In this document: piece after piece, positions 1 to 13,377 of the stretch
Layout: each line of letters starts with the position of its first letter
Position numbering within the stretch: the first letter of the stretch is position 1
Assembly (NCBI RefSeq): GCF_033807715.1
Contig: NC_084587.1
Location: 24,342,517-24,406,516 of the forward strand
Direction of reading: 5' to 3'
DNA length: 64,000 nt
Source of the DNA: Cololabis saira
Lineage: Eukaryota > Chordata > Actinopteri > Beloniformes > Belonidae
Made by a program: the position numbers and the translations under genes
Notes under the pieces: generated by a model
Database searches by the model: none
Told to the model about the DNA's origin: nothing
What the model saw: the letters and a program-made list of their open reading frames with translations, nothing else

Positions 1-287
1 CTGCAGCCTCACCTGCGAAGCCACGGCGGAGACTTTGGCCAGTGCCAGGCGGGGACGGACACAGGTACCTCAGTCCAGCATGAAGACGAGCCGGCCAGAG
101 TAACCCACCCACCGCACTCACTCCACAGCAGCTCTCCACCACCACACCGCCCTGCAGGGAGAAGACAGCAACCTTCACCATGACCCGATAAATTCCTGCC
201 GCTTCCTTCGGAGAGAGAGACATCTCCCATAACAACGGAGGAAACGAGCGCAAAAAAGCCTTTAATTGTTTTATTTTAAGTCCTCAA
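1..287 (+). promoter_or_regulatory. tll1: Upstream region / 5' UTR of tll1
   Basis: This stretch precedes the tll1 start codon. It is moderately GC-rich and I see no TATA box, so the transcription start cannot be placed. If most of it is transcribed, it contains two short upstream ORFs: ATG at 80 ending at a stop at 101-103 (7 codons), and ATG at 180 followed by a stop three codons later (180-191). Neither overlaps the main start. No intron signal was recognised here. Confidence 0.5.
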
Positions 288-468
288 ATGGACCGAGTAC
301 CCTCGGCACTGCCCGCTAAGATGCGCTGGATCACGCTGGTGCTCGCGGGCTTGACTTTCTGGGGCAAAGTTACAATTTCAAAGTGTTTCGACTACGAGGA
401 GCCAGACTTTGATTATTATGAAGAGGAGAGAGCGGAGACCATTGACTACAAGGACCCGTGTAAAGCCG
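288..468 (+). CDS. tll1: tll1 exon 1: signal peptide and start of prodomain
   Basis: Encodes residues 1-60 plus one base; donor GTGAGT at 469. A hydrophobic run ([12 protein letters not shown]) after Met12 is the signal-peptide core. It is followed by an acidic, Tyr-rich stretch and the family motif [11 protein letters not shown], which marks the start of the prodomain. Two in-frame starts are possible. Met1 (288) has C at -3 and G at +4. Met12 (321) has A at -3 and C at +4, and would give a more compact signal peptide. I kept Met1 because vertebrate TLL1 also carries a short stretch before its hydrophobic core. The exon ends in phase 1. Confidence 0.92.
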
Positions 469-1666
469 GTGAGTCCCGTTTTAACTTTGCTTTTTTTGTT
501 CCCAACCACAAACTGCAGAGGAATATTGCTTTTGCGTGTGTGGCCGGTGATCCTCTCCAACATCTGGCTCTGACGAGGCACGTGTGCGCGTGTATGAGTG
601 GTGACAGTGCGGTGTGCGTGTGCATCGGTACATGCACTATCTGTTTCTCTCCCTAGCCTTCAGGACTGATAAGTCAGTGTTGATGGTGATCCTGCAGATG
701 GATGCCACGTGCTGTGACGGTGCCGCTAAGCCGCGTTTGCCTACCGACATGCACTTTTGTTGTTGCACGCTCACCCGGCACATGCATCACCTGTGGGTTC
801 TTATGTTTATGATCGGAGAGAATATCAATCGGCGCATGAAATGTCTGATTGAGTGTCTTTGTTGCGTGTGGGCAGATGCTAAATCAACCATCAACAGGGA
901 AGAAAAACAGCTGGAATCAGTTGTAACATCACAGGCAGCGATGCACTCCAGTACACGCAGGCTGCAGGACTTTTAATGACTGACTGAGAGACTATAATGA
1001 CAGATTCACCGTGTTTGATCTAATACCACATGAGGCATTCTTCTTTATATTGCTTTTGTATGAAACAGATTGTAAACAGCCTCAGCTTTTATGTTTAAAG
1101 ATGTGTTAGAATAAATATCACTTTTTAACAAGATTGTTACACAGTAAAGAAAAAACAACCATCCCAATCCAGATTTTAAAATGAGATGCTCAGTATTTGG
1201 TTGGGGACAAGGAAAAAAGACAAATACAAGAAAAAACTAAGAAAAAACACCCCAAAAACACAGTTTTTATGCAGATGTGTAAAATTGAAAAGGGCATATA
1301 TTTTCCGCCGTTAAAAATGTTAAACGCAAGTTCTTTATTGAACAGTTCACCAGTAAAGTAACTGTTACTTTCCAGTGCAGTTACATTATATGTTTTGAAA
1401 TAAATACACATGCAGTATATGGAATAAATGGTATTATTTAGTTGTTTTTTTCCCCCAAAGTCTTGCAATTGCATAGTGAAAAAGTAAACTGGGCAAAGAG
1501 CAAATGTTATTATTTTCAGTACTGGCCAGCTCTGTACCTGCAGGAAGACCTATAATGATTTTCCTTTAATTTCCTGAATGTAATTATTTGAGTTGACTGT
1601 GATTTTGCATAATCTTTAAAATGGTTTCCCATCAGCAGGATGAAACTCACAGATATGCCATATACA

Positions 1667-1746
<80 letters not shown>
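1667..1746. repeat. (TA)n microsatellite
   Basis: About 80 bp of uninterrupted TA dinucleotide in intron 1, likely length-variable. Confidence 0.97.
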
Positions 1747-1748
<2 letters not shown>

Positions 1749-2387
1749 CAGTCTACTCTTTTAATTTCAGAACTGACTTGTTCTCTTCTGTTCAGGTCGA
1801 ACTGCATCTTATTTTGCTATCTTGCTTTAATGGCAGTTAGATCCACCCATTATATTTATGGACAGACTTAATTTCTATTCTTTGACTGGTGTATTTCAAA
1901 GCATCTACAGATATTAAAATAATAGAAAATCGAAAATCAATACTTCACAGTGTCATAGGGATTCAGCAAAGTAGTTTTTCTAAATACAAAGGATACTTAG
2001 TAAGAGGCATTTTTTTTTTCTTTTTTAACTTCGTAGTGAAAAGATGAGGTCGGAGTGCAAAAGTACTCTCAAACCATCTAGATCCATCATTCCTTCCATT
2101 TTATTGAAATATTCATCGTCAAATTGTGTAGCGTTTTCTTCTAAAGGTGTTATTTATTAAAATAAAATAATTTGCATGCTAAGTATTTTTGAACAAAATC
2201 TCATTTTTGGATTTTAATCCATCCATCCCTCTATCCCTCAGAGAAATTTGAGGGTTTTTGGAATGACAAGTCCGACTAATAAGAACTCCACCAAGAGTTG
2301 TGGTAGCACTGGCTGTCCACAAGCTGACAGAGACACAAATTCCTCACATACTGAATATACAGACTGGACAAACCTGCACACTGTAGG

Positions 2388-2502
<115 letters not shown>

Positions 2503-2989
2503 CAAATATAAGTATTATGATCTCCTTATGTAATCTCAAGAAACCCTACAGATACAGTGCAAGTCCAATTAAGTCCCATTACACTCGTTTTGTATTCAGA
2601 CCTCTCTTAACTTTTTTTTGTGAGGATTCTTCAGAGATGCTGCTCCATATTGATATGATAGTATCACACACAAATTAAACATTCCACCACAATCCTAAAT
2701 GGAATCTACTGACTGTGGGGGCTATTTGAGGACAGTGATGTCACTGTCTTTAAAAAAAACAAAACAACAGTGTTTGAAGATTTGATGTTTATGACAAGGA
2801 GCACTTTTTAATGGACGTAGCCATCAAAAGATGGATACACTGTGGTCATAAAAGTGATGGGCATGGTCAGCAAAAATACTCGGATAGGTTGTGGGTTTAA
2901 ATTAGGCTCAAGTGGTAACAAGGGGCCTAAAGTGTCAGAAGAAAATATCCTCCACACCAGTAAAGAAGCACCTGCAGCCTGAGCTGCTC

Positions 2990-3490
2990 ATATGAGGCAG
3001 GCAGCCTTAGTGCCCCTTAGCTGACAGGAGTAGCATCTGTTGCCCATTTGTTTCACAATTCAGCATGTTGTGCATTGGTCTTCTGCAGACCTTGGATGTA
3101 ACAAAGGAGTATTTTAATTACTGTTGCCTTTTCTCACCCTGAGCCATTCTGGCTATTGCCATTTGACCTTTGGCATCAACAATGCATTTTCGCCCACAGA
3201 ACTGCGGCTCGCTGCATATTTTCTCTTTTTCAGACAATTCTCTGTAAACCTTGGCCATGGCTGTGTGTGAAAATGTCAGTAGATCAGCAGTTTCTGAATT
3301 ACTCAGACCAGCCTGTCTGGCACCAACAATCATGTTACATTCAGCCACTTAACCTTTCTTCACCTTTCTTCTCGACTCTGATACCTGTTTTGAACTTCAG
3401 TAAGTCATATTGATCAAATCTACATACCAGATGACATTGAGCTGCAGCCATGGCTGATTAGATATTTGTGTCAAGGAAAATTGGTTGAAA
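2990..3490 (-). pseudogene. Tc1/mariner-like transposon relic, N-terminal transposase part
   Basis: Read on the minus strand, 3118-3348 gives an open stretch with the helix-turn-helix region of a Tc1-like transposase: VGARQAGLSNSETADLL, then a SEKEK segment, then QFCGRKCIVDAKGQ. The flanking DNA on both sides also resembles a dispersed teleost element of this type. The catalytic DDE part is absent, so this is a truncated, non-functional copy. Family assignment is from memory of the protein motif. Confidence 0.75.
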
Positions 3491-3689
3491 ATATGTTGCA
3501 ATTTGCATATTACCGTAGCTAAAATATTTTTTTTATCCAAATAACAACCAGTTAATTTCCAAATCCTACCAACTTTATTTATTATTCAAGGTAATCCAAT
3601 CTTTAAGCAAAAAATGCATGGACTAGATTTTATGCAACACCTTTGGCAATATTACAGAGTTGAAATAAATCCTAAAAACATTTTATTTT

Positions 3690-5420
3690 ATGTTAGAACT
3701 GAAAGACAGACCCTGGAAAATGGTTACTTTGAGAGTCCTCAAAGCAGTATAAAATACCAAAGTGATGGCATCTAGAGTAAATACATTGCTAGGAAGTCTG
3801 TTCCTGGGCCACTTAGGTCCAAGGACAACATCAGTCAGCATCAGTCTTATCTGAATTTAGTAACAGGAAATTAGAGGTCACCCGGGCTTTTATGTCTCTG
3901 AGGCATAATTGTAGTACAGCTAACTGACTCAGCCTCATCAGGCTTCAAAGATAGGTAGTAATAGCTGAGTATCATCTAAAGAACAACAGCACTTTATATT
4001 ATAGTAACTAATAATAGTACCTGTGGGAAGCATACACCAAGTGAATAGTTTCAGTCCAAGCACAGAACATTGTGGAGTACCACAAACAACTCAGAAGTGT
4101 GAGGAAGACTCCTGTTTCACATTAACCAATCTGGAATGTTTCAGATAAATATGACTAAAAGCAGGTAAATGCAGTTCCTTTTATCCCAATAACACAGGCC
4201 TCTGTAATAAAATGATGTGATTGATCATCTCAAATGCAGCAAAGTCTATCAAATTCAGTCCTTGTCTAATAGGAGTCCACATACAAGTCCTGTTTTTCCG
4301 GCCACAAGGAGATAATTGGTAACTTTCACTAGTGCAGATCCTGTGATATAATGTGATCTAAATTATTACTGAAACTTTTCAAATATTTTTGGTGCAAAGG
4401 TGACCAGTTGCACCAAAAAAGTTGGGTAATTTGCCACATTTTTCTTTAACAACAGAAATGAAGGAGAGCGGTGGAAAAGTAGCATCTTTCAGCCTTTGTT
4501 AGTCTGAGAAATCCAAATGCACACTGGTCCTTCTTCATACTACAGTCCCCTATGAGATGATGCAAATAACCAACAAAAGAAAAAAAAAGAAAAAAAAATG
4601 CATTCACTCAGTTGCTGGCCCAGAAAAAGCTAATTGCATCCACTGAACCATGGCCTTCCAGCTTTTCCTCACAAGCAAAACACATTTCTTTGGACTGATG
4701 TTGGAAACAAAAACTAAATGCTTAGTTAGTACTAGCAGATCCACCAGGATGGAAAATACATTCAATCCTCTCTGCAGGGTTGTAAACCTTTAAATATGAC
4801 TGCTGAAACGTTTGCTCCTGTGGATACATACTGACTGGAGAATATGACCATACAAGTAAATTTAACTCTCTCTAATGTCACAGAGTTGATGATGTCAGCA
4901 ATAATGTCACAGAGGACCAAGCCAGATAAAAGGGTCCTGGGCACCTGAAAACTCTGTATTTTGGGCAAAGGTACAACATATTTCTTTTGACCCTTCAGTC
5001 ATGTCTAAGATGATAATTTATCATGGATACATAGAAAACATAAAATGGTCACTTCAAGTTTTTTAATTAGAAGTAATCTTAAAGGCCTGAGAAACATAGT
5101 CTGATGATAAGAATAGTTTGATCATATCTGGCATGGAAGGATTAATTAAAGGAAAAGATCTCTCTTTGAACAATTTGTTTAGGATTGGGTCCAAAATACA
5201 AGTTGATGGTTAGATAAAGCTATTGTTGTGTACACTTCAGAGAGCTCAACGGGACAGAAACAGTCTAGACACAAATGAAAGTCAACAGTCTTCTCTAAAG
5301 GGTCTGTTTTTGACGATACAACACTGATTGCATGGGAAGGATGCCATGAATATTTCGCCAATAACTTTTAATTGTGATGAACCGATGAAGTCATCGCCGA
5401 CTTGAAGCCCTACGACTCTG
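3690..5420 (-). pseudogene. LINE remnant with reverse-transcriptase domain, decayed
   Basis: On the minus strand the 3690-4330 part translates, with stops and frameshifts, into recognisable reverse-transcriptase blocks: an FExINHIILLQR-like block, CGTPQCSVLGLKLFTWCMLP (canonical form GxPQGSVLGPxLF), and a catalytic-box remnant SLDDTQL where an active enzyme has YADDTQ. The 4330-5420 part resembles upstream sequence of the same dispersed teleost element but is weaker. The element is an old non-LTR retrotransposon with no intact ORF. Exact clade is not assigned. Confidence 0.65.
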
Positions 5421-5729
5421 ACAAGAAACCTGGAGTTGCATGTTTTCCTCCATTAAGTATGAATAATAAGCAGTACTAGTTTTGCAAAGGGTATTTTCTG
5501 CATGTTACTTGGCTATCTTCCCTGACGAAGTGAGATATTTTACAATTAGTTTAATGTCACTTCTTTTCCAGCTTTCCCAAAATCTGCTTAAAAGTACAAA
5601 GCTTTGATTTAAATCAAGAATGAAACCACCAATCCAACTGATTACCTTCTTCATCAGTGGTAACTTGTTGAGTTTTTATGCTCGCTGGTACTTCTACAAC
5701 TCTGTGGCTTTTAGCTATGCTAAGATACT

Positions 5730-5839
<110 letters not shown>

Positions 5840-6042
5840 TTGGATGGAAGCCCAAAAGGTTCAACAGGTTACAAGGAGGCAGTCAGTCCATTTAGATTTA
5901 ACCACCAGAGTGAGCTCTGTAGGTTAAAATAACAGCAGTGAAAAAATACAGCAATGTGTTAGATTTGTATTTACCCCTGCTGGAAATGTATGTGTACATA
6001 AAGAATGTGTTATACTCAGGTGCAAATACTTTCTGCAGCTAT

Positions 6043-6173
<131 letters not shown>

Positions 6174-9046
6174 CTCTCTGGTATAGCATTTTCCAAAGTA
6201 AAAGAAAACAAAAAAAGGTTTTCTATATAATGGTAATGGTTTAATCTATTTTCTTTTCATCTCTTGACGTCAGCTCTTTGTTTTCTTGCGATGAGACAGT
6301 ATTGACTGATTATTTGTGGTTTATCTGATCATACCTGATTTTAGGCTTCAAGAGTGTTTTAATGGGTGATATACAACTCGGATGTTGACCTGAAATTAAA
6401 GCGGAGGCATAAACACGTGCAGGCCCTGAACATTTCCATATGACACAATTTCATCATGTTTCATGATCATGCAAACGTCTGCAACATTCGGTCTGGACTT
6501 CTTTTGGACATTTTCCAAACCAAAACCCTGCAATAACTTTTTTTTCTCCACCTTGTTAGGTGACTATTCCTCTACTAGACAGTCTTGGGTGTAGCTCTAC
6601 CATCAAACCCTAAATGGGGACTTTGCATCCTATTGAATGTGACATGAGTTCTTTTGTGAGTATTTCCCATTATGCAGTGACAATATATCCCCTCAGGTAA
6701 TTATTTTCATGTTTCCTAGCACAAATAAGTATAATTACTTATCAGGACTATAATCACTGCTCCATACTCCTTTCTGCTGAGTCACATGTTGCTTTTCACC
6801 TGCTTGTCTACATTGGGGATAACATGGGATTTTCAACATGCTGCAGACAAAACACGGCTTTCTGTCTGATGCCCTTTTATTGTTGAGTCCCACAGCCCCC
6901 TATGATCCTCCAAAATGCTTCATGCTGTGACACCAAATCTGCAGGTAATCTCTGGTTGTAAAGTGCTTATGTGAACAGCAAATGCATAAGAAGTACAGAC
7001 AAATTCCCCGTACACTAAAGACTTTGTCTTTGAAAATAACTTAGTCGTGAGCAAACATAGAAGGTTTTTTGCTTTGGCCTACTCACATACGTTTTCTTAT
7101 TTTTTTACCTCTTTCAGATTTATCATTTTAAAAATTGGATTTAGTGACTTTTACCAGCAAATTAGAGGATTTCAGTCAAGAGAATATCCCTTCTTCACAA
7201 AAAAATAACAACAGTGTCTCCTAAAATGGAAAAATTACATATCAGATATGAATATATAGATATATGATATACAGTATAATGTATAAGATATGGAGACCCT
7301 CTTTAGAGCCAACGCGTTAATCTAGAAACTGGGTGGTATAGGTATCCAAATGTGTGAAAGAGGTCCAAAGCCAGATTTGTCGAGATTCAAATTGTTTGAA
7401 AAAACAAAACAACAACAAAACAACAACAACAAAAAAAAGAAAAAAAAGCACACTTTATAATGGATATAGTTTCTGTTCGATCAATCAAGAGCTGAATTTC
7501 AGCCTTGGTGTAGATCTACGCTCTCAAAGTGCCCCTCTATATTTGTATATCTATATTTCACATATTTTTGTTTACACATTTTTAATACATATCCTTCCGT
7601 AGACGCCTAAACCCTCAGGATTCACCAACCCCCAATGTATTTTGATGATATGTTTTGATGACCCAAGATACTTATTTCATTGCTAGCTTGAGAGAAAACT
7701 TTTTATTTGACAAGATTAAGGTAAATTTTGTGGATGGTCTCGAGATTAGGCAAATTATATGATTTGCCTCAATCTGCAGATTGAGCGATAATAATAAAGT
7801 GTTTCTGAAAAGCAGTTTTTTTATAGACAAAATAATAGCAAAATACACAAGGAGCATCGTGTAATAAAGTTATAAAATATACTTCACTTTAAAAAAAAAA
7901 AACCAACACAGAAGTCCCTTCTTTAATACTCAGTGGAAAAGTGTTTCATGCTTGTGGAGTTCTTTCCACAAATGCTCTACCACCCTGTCTACAGCGAACA
8001 ACAGCCAAGCACAGGAGATGTTAGGGGCTACAAGCTCTGTAATGTGGGGTAGTGCGTGGCCTCTCCATGATCTAAAAACAACTAACAAGCTTTTAAAATT
8101 TGTTTTAAACCAGTCTGGCTAGAGCAGGGAAAATGTGTTAATATGTTCCAGTTTTTGTCAAAATCTTTCCTACATGATTTTATCCAAGAAAGATTCCTCC
8201 AAGCTCTTGCACATTTAACATCTACATGTATGTACAGTATCATAAATATGTAAAAATGATTTGTAAACATCCACATTCGATGAAAGGCATGCACAAAGAC
8301 ATTCATTAGCCTAAGCCTGAGTATATATATGGATGCACAGGACTGTCTGAATTTGTATCTCCCGCTGATGAATGACTGAATTCGAACCATTCTTAAATGC
8401 TTGAATTGGATTTTCTGCAATTATCATACATTTATTGTTTTATCAAAAAAATTGTCATTATTACTTTATTATTGCAGCATGAAAAGTTGATAGATGTGTG
8501 TTTCTGTGTGCAACTTGTAAGACCTGGAAGCACGACTCATTCCAGGCCTGACCCTGTGGCATCGGTCTGAGTGGTTGGTATTCCGCCTCCTGTTTTTGCT
8601 GGGAAAACACAAGGGGAATATTTGGCTGTCTGCTTATCTCCTCCGAGTCCCGCGCTGGCAGACAGGGGAACACACACTTCCAGGCCTTTGTGAAGTGATT
8701 TCCCCACGCGAACATACAAATGCATGCATACTCACACACTTGACGCACACACATGCAAAGCTCCCTCCATTCACCCTTGCTTATCTCTTCCTGGTTGTCT
8801 GCATCCTGCTGCTCAGCTGGAGATGACACACACACGTGCACGCACACACACACATATGCACGGGGACGCGCTCTTACGCTCACTCAAGAGTCATTCATGC
8901 TTCCTTCCAAATCACTGTTCTCATAAAATCCTCACACACGGAGTGAAAGCTAAACAAGCTGAAGTGTCCAAAAGCTGCAGGTCGATTCTATTGCATGTAT
9001 TACAATTCTAGTGCATCACAGAGGGCAATGACAGTGTGTGCAGTAC

Positions 9047-9330
9047 TTAAAAGGGAGCATATTATGGCCTCGCTTTTCCATAAGTTTAAACATGTTTCTG
9101 GGGTCTTGTCCATAAGATGTGTTTGTCAAAATACCACAGGACTTATTACTTCATGCTTGCAGCTTTTCTTTATAGCTCTGTTCATAGCAGCTGGGTTGAA
9201 GGTAGTGAGCTGCTCCACTCTGTTTCTCTCCACACTTCTTTTCCATGTGGTGTGCTTCTGTTATGATCAGATTTACAATGTTGTGGTACCATGCAAATCT
9301 CAATTTTCTTGGGATTCTCAGTCAGAAAAC
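9047..9330. mobile_element. TTAA-bordered DNA element fragment, one terminus only
   Basis: TTAA at 9047-9050 is followed by AAGGGAGCATATTATGG, the start of a dispersed teleost repeat with TTAA borders. The downstream sequence also resembles that family. I found no matching inverted terminus (CATAATATGCTCCC) downstream, so the copy is truncated or decayed at the other end. The right limit is approximate. Confidence 0.5.
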
Positions 9331-10574
9331 CTCTATTATATCTCCTGACCTTTTAAAACCCCTCCCTGATAAGTTTAGTGTGCTTTGATTCATTAGCAGG
9401 CCGATGGGAGAACAGGCAATGTTGGTAAGAACAGGACTGGTATTCGTTGGGAACCAGTCCTGGATTTCTAAGAAATGATGGTGGTGGTTGTGTAGACTGC
9501 AGACATACCAGAACAAGCACACCTGCAAGCATAAATTACTATGTTTTCTATTGGCGATGTTTATATGGACAGCAACCTCCTAGTAATGAACTTTAGATTA
9601 AAAAGCATTCAAATTATGATGCTTAGATCATTTACATGTAGGATATATTGCATTCATATTCCATTGAATATGAAGAGTAATATTTGTTATAATAACTCAG
9701 AAGTCATGGTGCACGGGTTGCAAATGAACCAAACAAAAAAATCCCAGTTAAAACTGGAAATAAGTCAGATCATTTGTAACGTGTTGAGCGAAGTTGGCAC
9801 CCACTTTAATTAGCTCTCACAGAAGATCACGACACAGACTGGGACAGTTCATAGGGAATTCAGAATGACCTGGACGGTTAACAATGAGACTGTTTGTTGT
9901 TTAAGATGAGATAACATGTGTTTTCTTATTGAAAGTGCTGCTGGGACTGGTTTTTAATGTAGTTTTCAAGAGGCAGTTGTCCTATGCTCCATCAAGGAAT
10001 CTTTTACTGATACGTAGTTGCGTGCCATTCCCGCTTACCCACCCCATATAATTGTCAAAAACTAAGCTGTCATTACATCCATATCCCTCTGAACACAGGG
10101 TTGTGTTTTTCCCTCACTTAAAAAAATATTTCTTCTTTTTTTCTGCATATATTCCCTAATGTAGGTTAGTACATGCCGTTTGCTTGTGTTAAGGGAATGC
10201 ATGGCAATGCAAAAGTGTTGCAAAATACTATAAAAAGTCAGCTAGCATGTTATAGTGTAGGAGACGTGGTATTTTAGATGTTCTTCTGCTCAAATACACC
10301 TGAATGTATTACCCTCACATTGTCCTTGAGGTCTACAGAAGTCTTATCATTGACACACTTTTTTGAGCCAGGTGGAATTGAGCAAAGAAACATCTCAAAA
10401 GCTCCAGGGCAGTGGATCCTGAAGATCTGATTTAAAGACCACTGGTCTAGAAAGGTCAATATATTGAAACAAAGATCTTAATCCTCCACATATATACATT
10501 TGATTATTGTTTACTTCCAACATGACCTTATTCTGTGTAAAGTGATCAAAAAATATTGTTTACTTGGTCAAATA

Positions 10575-10865
10575 TTATTAACAGGGAAGTATTTATGGAT
10601 AGTGTATTCACCTGAAGTCAGTGGTTCAATTCCTGGAATTGCAGTATGTCATCCTTGGGCAGGTCACTGAATGCCACATTTCCTCTGATAGATTCATCAG
10701 TGGGGCATTTTGTTTTGTGACAGAGAAAGCACTGCCTAGATTTGATAAAAAAAAGACATCTTGGTCATCTCTAAGAGTGATGTGTGAATGGGACTTGTAT
10801 TGGAAGGTACTTCGAGTGGTCAACAATACAAGAAAAGTGTTACTTAAATGCAGACTATTTACATG
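10575..10865 (+). mobile_element. Degenerate tRNA-derived SINE
   Basis: A B-box-like GGTTCAATTCC lies near 10622-10632. It is followed by CCTTGGGCAGGTCACTGAATG and, at the far end, TACTTCGAGTGGTCAACA then TTACTTAAATGCAGAC. These match, imperfectly, the body and tail of a common teleost SINE. Target-site duplications are not visible. Confidence 0.55.
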
Positions 10866-12620
10866 AGTAACATAAATAGTTACATGACAGTTTTTGTAAA
10901 GCTGGACTTTTTTTCTCAAGTGGTGATTCTTTTTTTTAAGAGTAAGAATGAATATTGATTACAGTTTTATCTAAATATGAAATGTTGTGACTTAATTTAG
11001 CAGAAGGCGTGTGATGAAAAGCAGAGTTTTCACCTCCCTGCTAGCTTTATATACAGATACACTGTTGTGTCTTTTTGTTTAACGTTTGATGGTTAAAATT
11101 AAGGATGTTCCAGTAAATAAATTCACAATAGACTTTGATGTGTGCAGTTGTCTAAAGTTACAGTTTTGACTTGAAACATGATTTTCTCTTTGTTTGTATG
11201 TTCTGTTTACATGGGTTTTTTTTTGGTCTTTTTTAGAAAATTTGCCTGTACTGGCCCGATACCTTCATCATAACCTTCATAAAGTTCAGGCTAAAAGGAT
11301 TACATTTAGGTTTTACACGGTATACAGTATGGTTTGGTAAATATCTGTACATGAGCTGCAGTTACTGTGCACTGCTTCCTCCATCGCTCAGTAGCAAAGA
11401 AACTAAAGCTATGTGTGTGTGTCGTGTCGTGTAGTGTGACACTGTGACTGTTGTGTGTGTATTGTGTTGTAAGGGAGCAACTGGTCTCACTCAATTTATA
11501 CTAAACAGGATTTTCCCAGGCAGAGCGCTCCTGCCACTGAGCTTCCAAAGTCTTCCTCAGGATCACCGCCCCAAACCCAGGTGCAGGGGCCGTGTCGCGA
11601 GCCAGCAGCTCGCTCTGGAGCATCATTGTTGTGGAGCTGCAGAAGCCATGACTCAGCACCGCGGGCACTCCGCCCACCTGCCACGCTTTGCTCAATTATT
11701 AAATATGCCAGTGCTTTTGTCACCTAGCTTTTCCTGATGGTATTTATAGCAGCAGAAAATCCTTCACATGAACTCATGTGAAGCTGGGGAAAAGCCACAT
11801 TCTCTCTAAAGTCAAATACCTACTCTTTAGGGCTATTTCATGTAGGACAAGTAACCTAAAATAGTTTCATTCACTCAATGAAACCTGTGAGGATAGATGT
11901 TTTATGAAGATTTTAAAAGATTTGAACCACAGGTTGATCATTGATGCAGGTGTACTCTTGCAGATGAGCAAAAAACCACCAGATTTGTATATTTACTACA
12001 CCATATTTCACTGAGAGTTTAAAAAACAACGTAATTCCCGCTCGTTTTCATTTCCCTCCTGGTGGATACCCCCCACAGATGTTTAATTGTTTACCCTCTT
12101 GAAAAGTGATTTAAAGAAGGTTTTTTTTCTTTCATTATACAGTTAGACAACTGTATCTTGACATTGTGAATAAAGCCAAATGTCATGACTTTATGATGGT
12201 ATTTTTACTACTAACAAAGAGTGAAATGCCATGTCACCAATAATGGTAGTGGGCACTGTTTTATTGTCCTAAATGTCATGTGGATAAATGAAACCCTTTT
12301 TCAAAATTTTATCAGTAGAAGCAAGTTGTCTAATGAGTAAATATTTACATTACCCATGTATACCATCATCACCATGAAAATCATTTGCTTCCTCTTCATT
12401 AGTTGGTCTGACAAATGCCATTTTTAGCTGATATCGTTCTGATAATATGTGGCTTGGGTAAAATATTTACATTGGAGACTATGAAACGAAGAAAAAAAAC
12501 ATTGGTCAGAATGTGTGATTATAGGCACGTTTCCAAGGTTTGCGCAAAACCAAATATCGAAAAATAAATCCTGTAATGGAAATGGCACTAATTCTAAAAA
12601 AACTAAATAATCAAATAAAC

Positions 12621-13115
12621 AGGGGCACGGTGGCGCCGCTGGTAGTGCAGCCGTCTCACAACAAGAACGTCCTGGGTTCAATTCCCACCGGGGATGCTGT
12701 GGGTGCTGAAGTGCGAAAGGGCGAAAGGGCCTTTCTGTGTGGAGTTTGCATGTTCTCCCCGTGTTTCCTTGGTAGCTAATGTGAGCTACCCTCACAAAGA
12801 CATGCACACAGTCCTGGGCTATACATGGCCCCTCAAGCCAACCGGGGCGCCAGATGGGGTGGGGAGGATCCGGCCGGAATAACGTGATCCTTCCACGTGC
12901 TACATCCGGCCAGAGAAGCCCCACCCCCCCCACCCTGTCTGGTGAAAAGAAGCGGCCTGCTCACTCCTCAGGTTAAGAAGGAGACCTGAGCTCAGTGCGG
13001 GGCCCTCCCGGGGTTGGTAAAGGGAGCAATGCCCAGGACTGACTTAGGTAGGAGCACTGGGTGGTAAAAAAAAAATGGGAAAAAATCGGGGATAAAAAAA
13101 AAAAAAATAAAAAAT
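12621..13115 (+). mobile_element. Full-length tRNA-derived SINE with 10-bp target-site duplication
   Basis: The head (CACGGTGGCGCC... then GGTTCAATTCC at 12675-12685) has A- and B-box-like pol III promoter sequences. The body carries GTGTGGAGTTTGCATGTTCTCC and a GC-rich CCGGCCGGAATAACGTGATCC block typical of fish SINEs. It ends in an A-rich tail. It is flanked by perfect direct repeats TCAAATAAAC at 12611-12620 and 13116-13125, showing retroposition into the host repeat. Confidence 0.88.
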
Positions 13116-13239
13116 TCAAATAAACCTTTTTACGCTTCCAAGAAATAGTTTTTCCGGCAAACCACTTATTGGCAAAAGTGTAATGGAAACGCTTTTTGTG
13201 AATTTCCACTTATCTGGCAGCGCTGAATGTGATGTAGTC

Positions 13240-13377
13240 TATCCATCCATCCATTTTCTATACCTGCTTTATCCTGTGCAGGGTCACAGGGAGCCTATCC
13301 CAGCTGGAGCTGGAGCTGGAGCCTATCCCAGCTCATTACAGGCAGGGGTACACCAGGTCCCCAGTCTATCACAGGGC
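13240..13377 (-). mobile_element. 5'-truncated SINE with 12-bp target-site duplication
   Basis: On the minus strand this reads as the 3' part of a SINE: ACTGGGGACCTGGTGTACCC, then GGGATAGGCTCC, then GGTATAGAAAATGGATGGATGG as tail. It holds a small internal duplication of GCCTATCCCAGCT. Perfect direct repeats TGTGATGTAGTC at 13228-13239 and 13378-13389 flank it. It is inserted into the same host repeat as the longer SINE upstream. Confidence 0.87.

Noticed and set aside
9421..9475. Inverted repeat AGGACTGGT...ACCAGTCCT
   Set aside because: Nine-base arms with a short loop; alone this is compatible with chance in 64 kb.
12630..12690. tRNA gene
   Set aside because: A- and B-box-like sequences belong to a SINE head; there is no complete cloverleaf, and an A-rich tail and target duplications are present.
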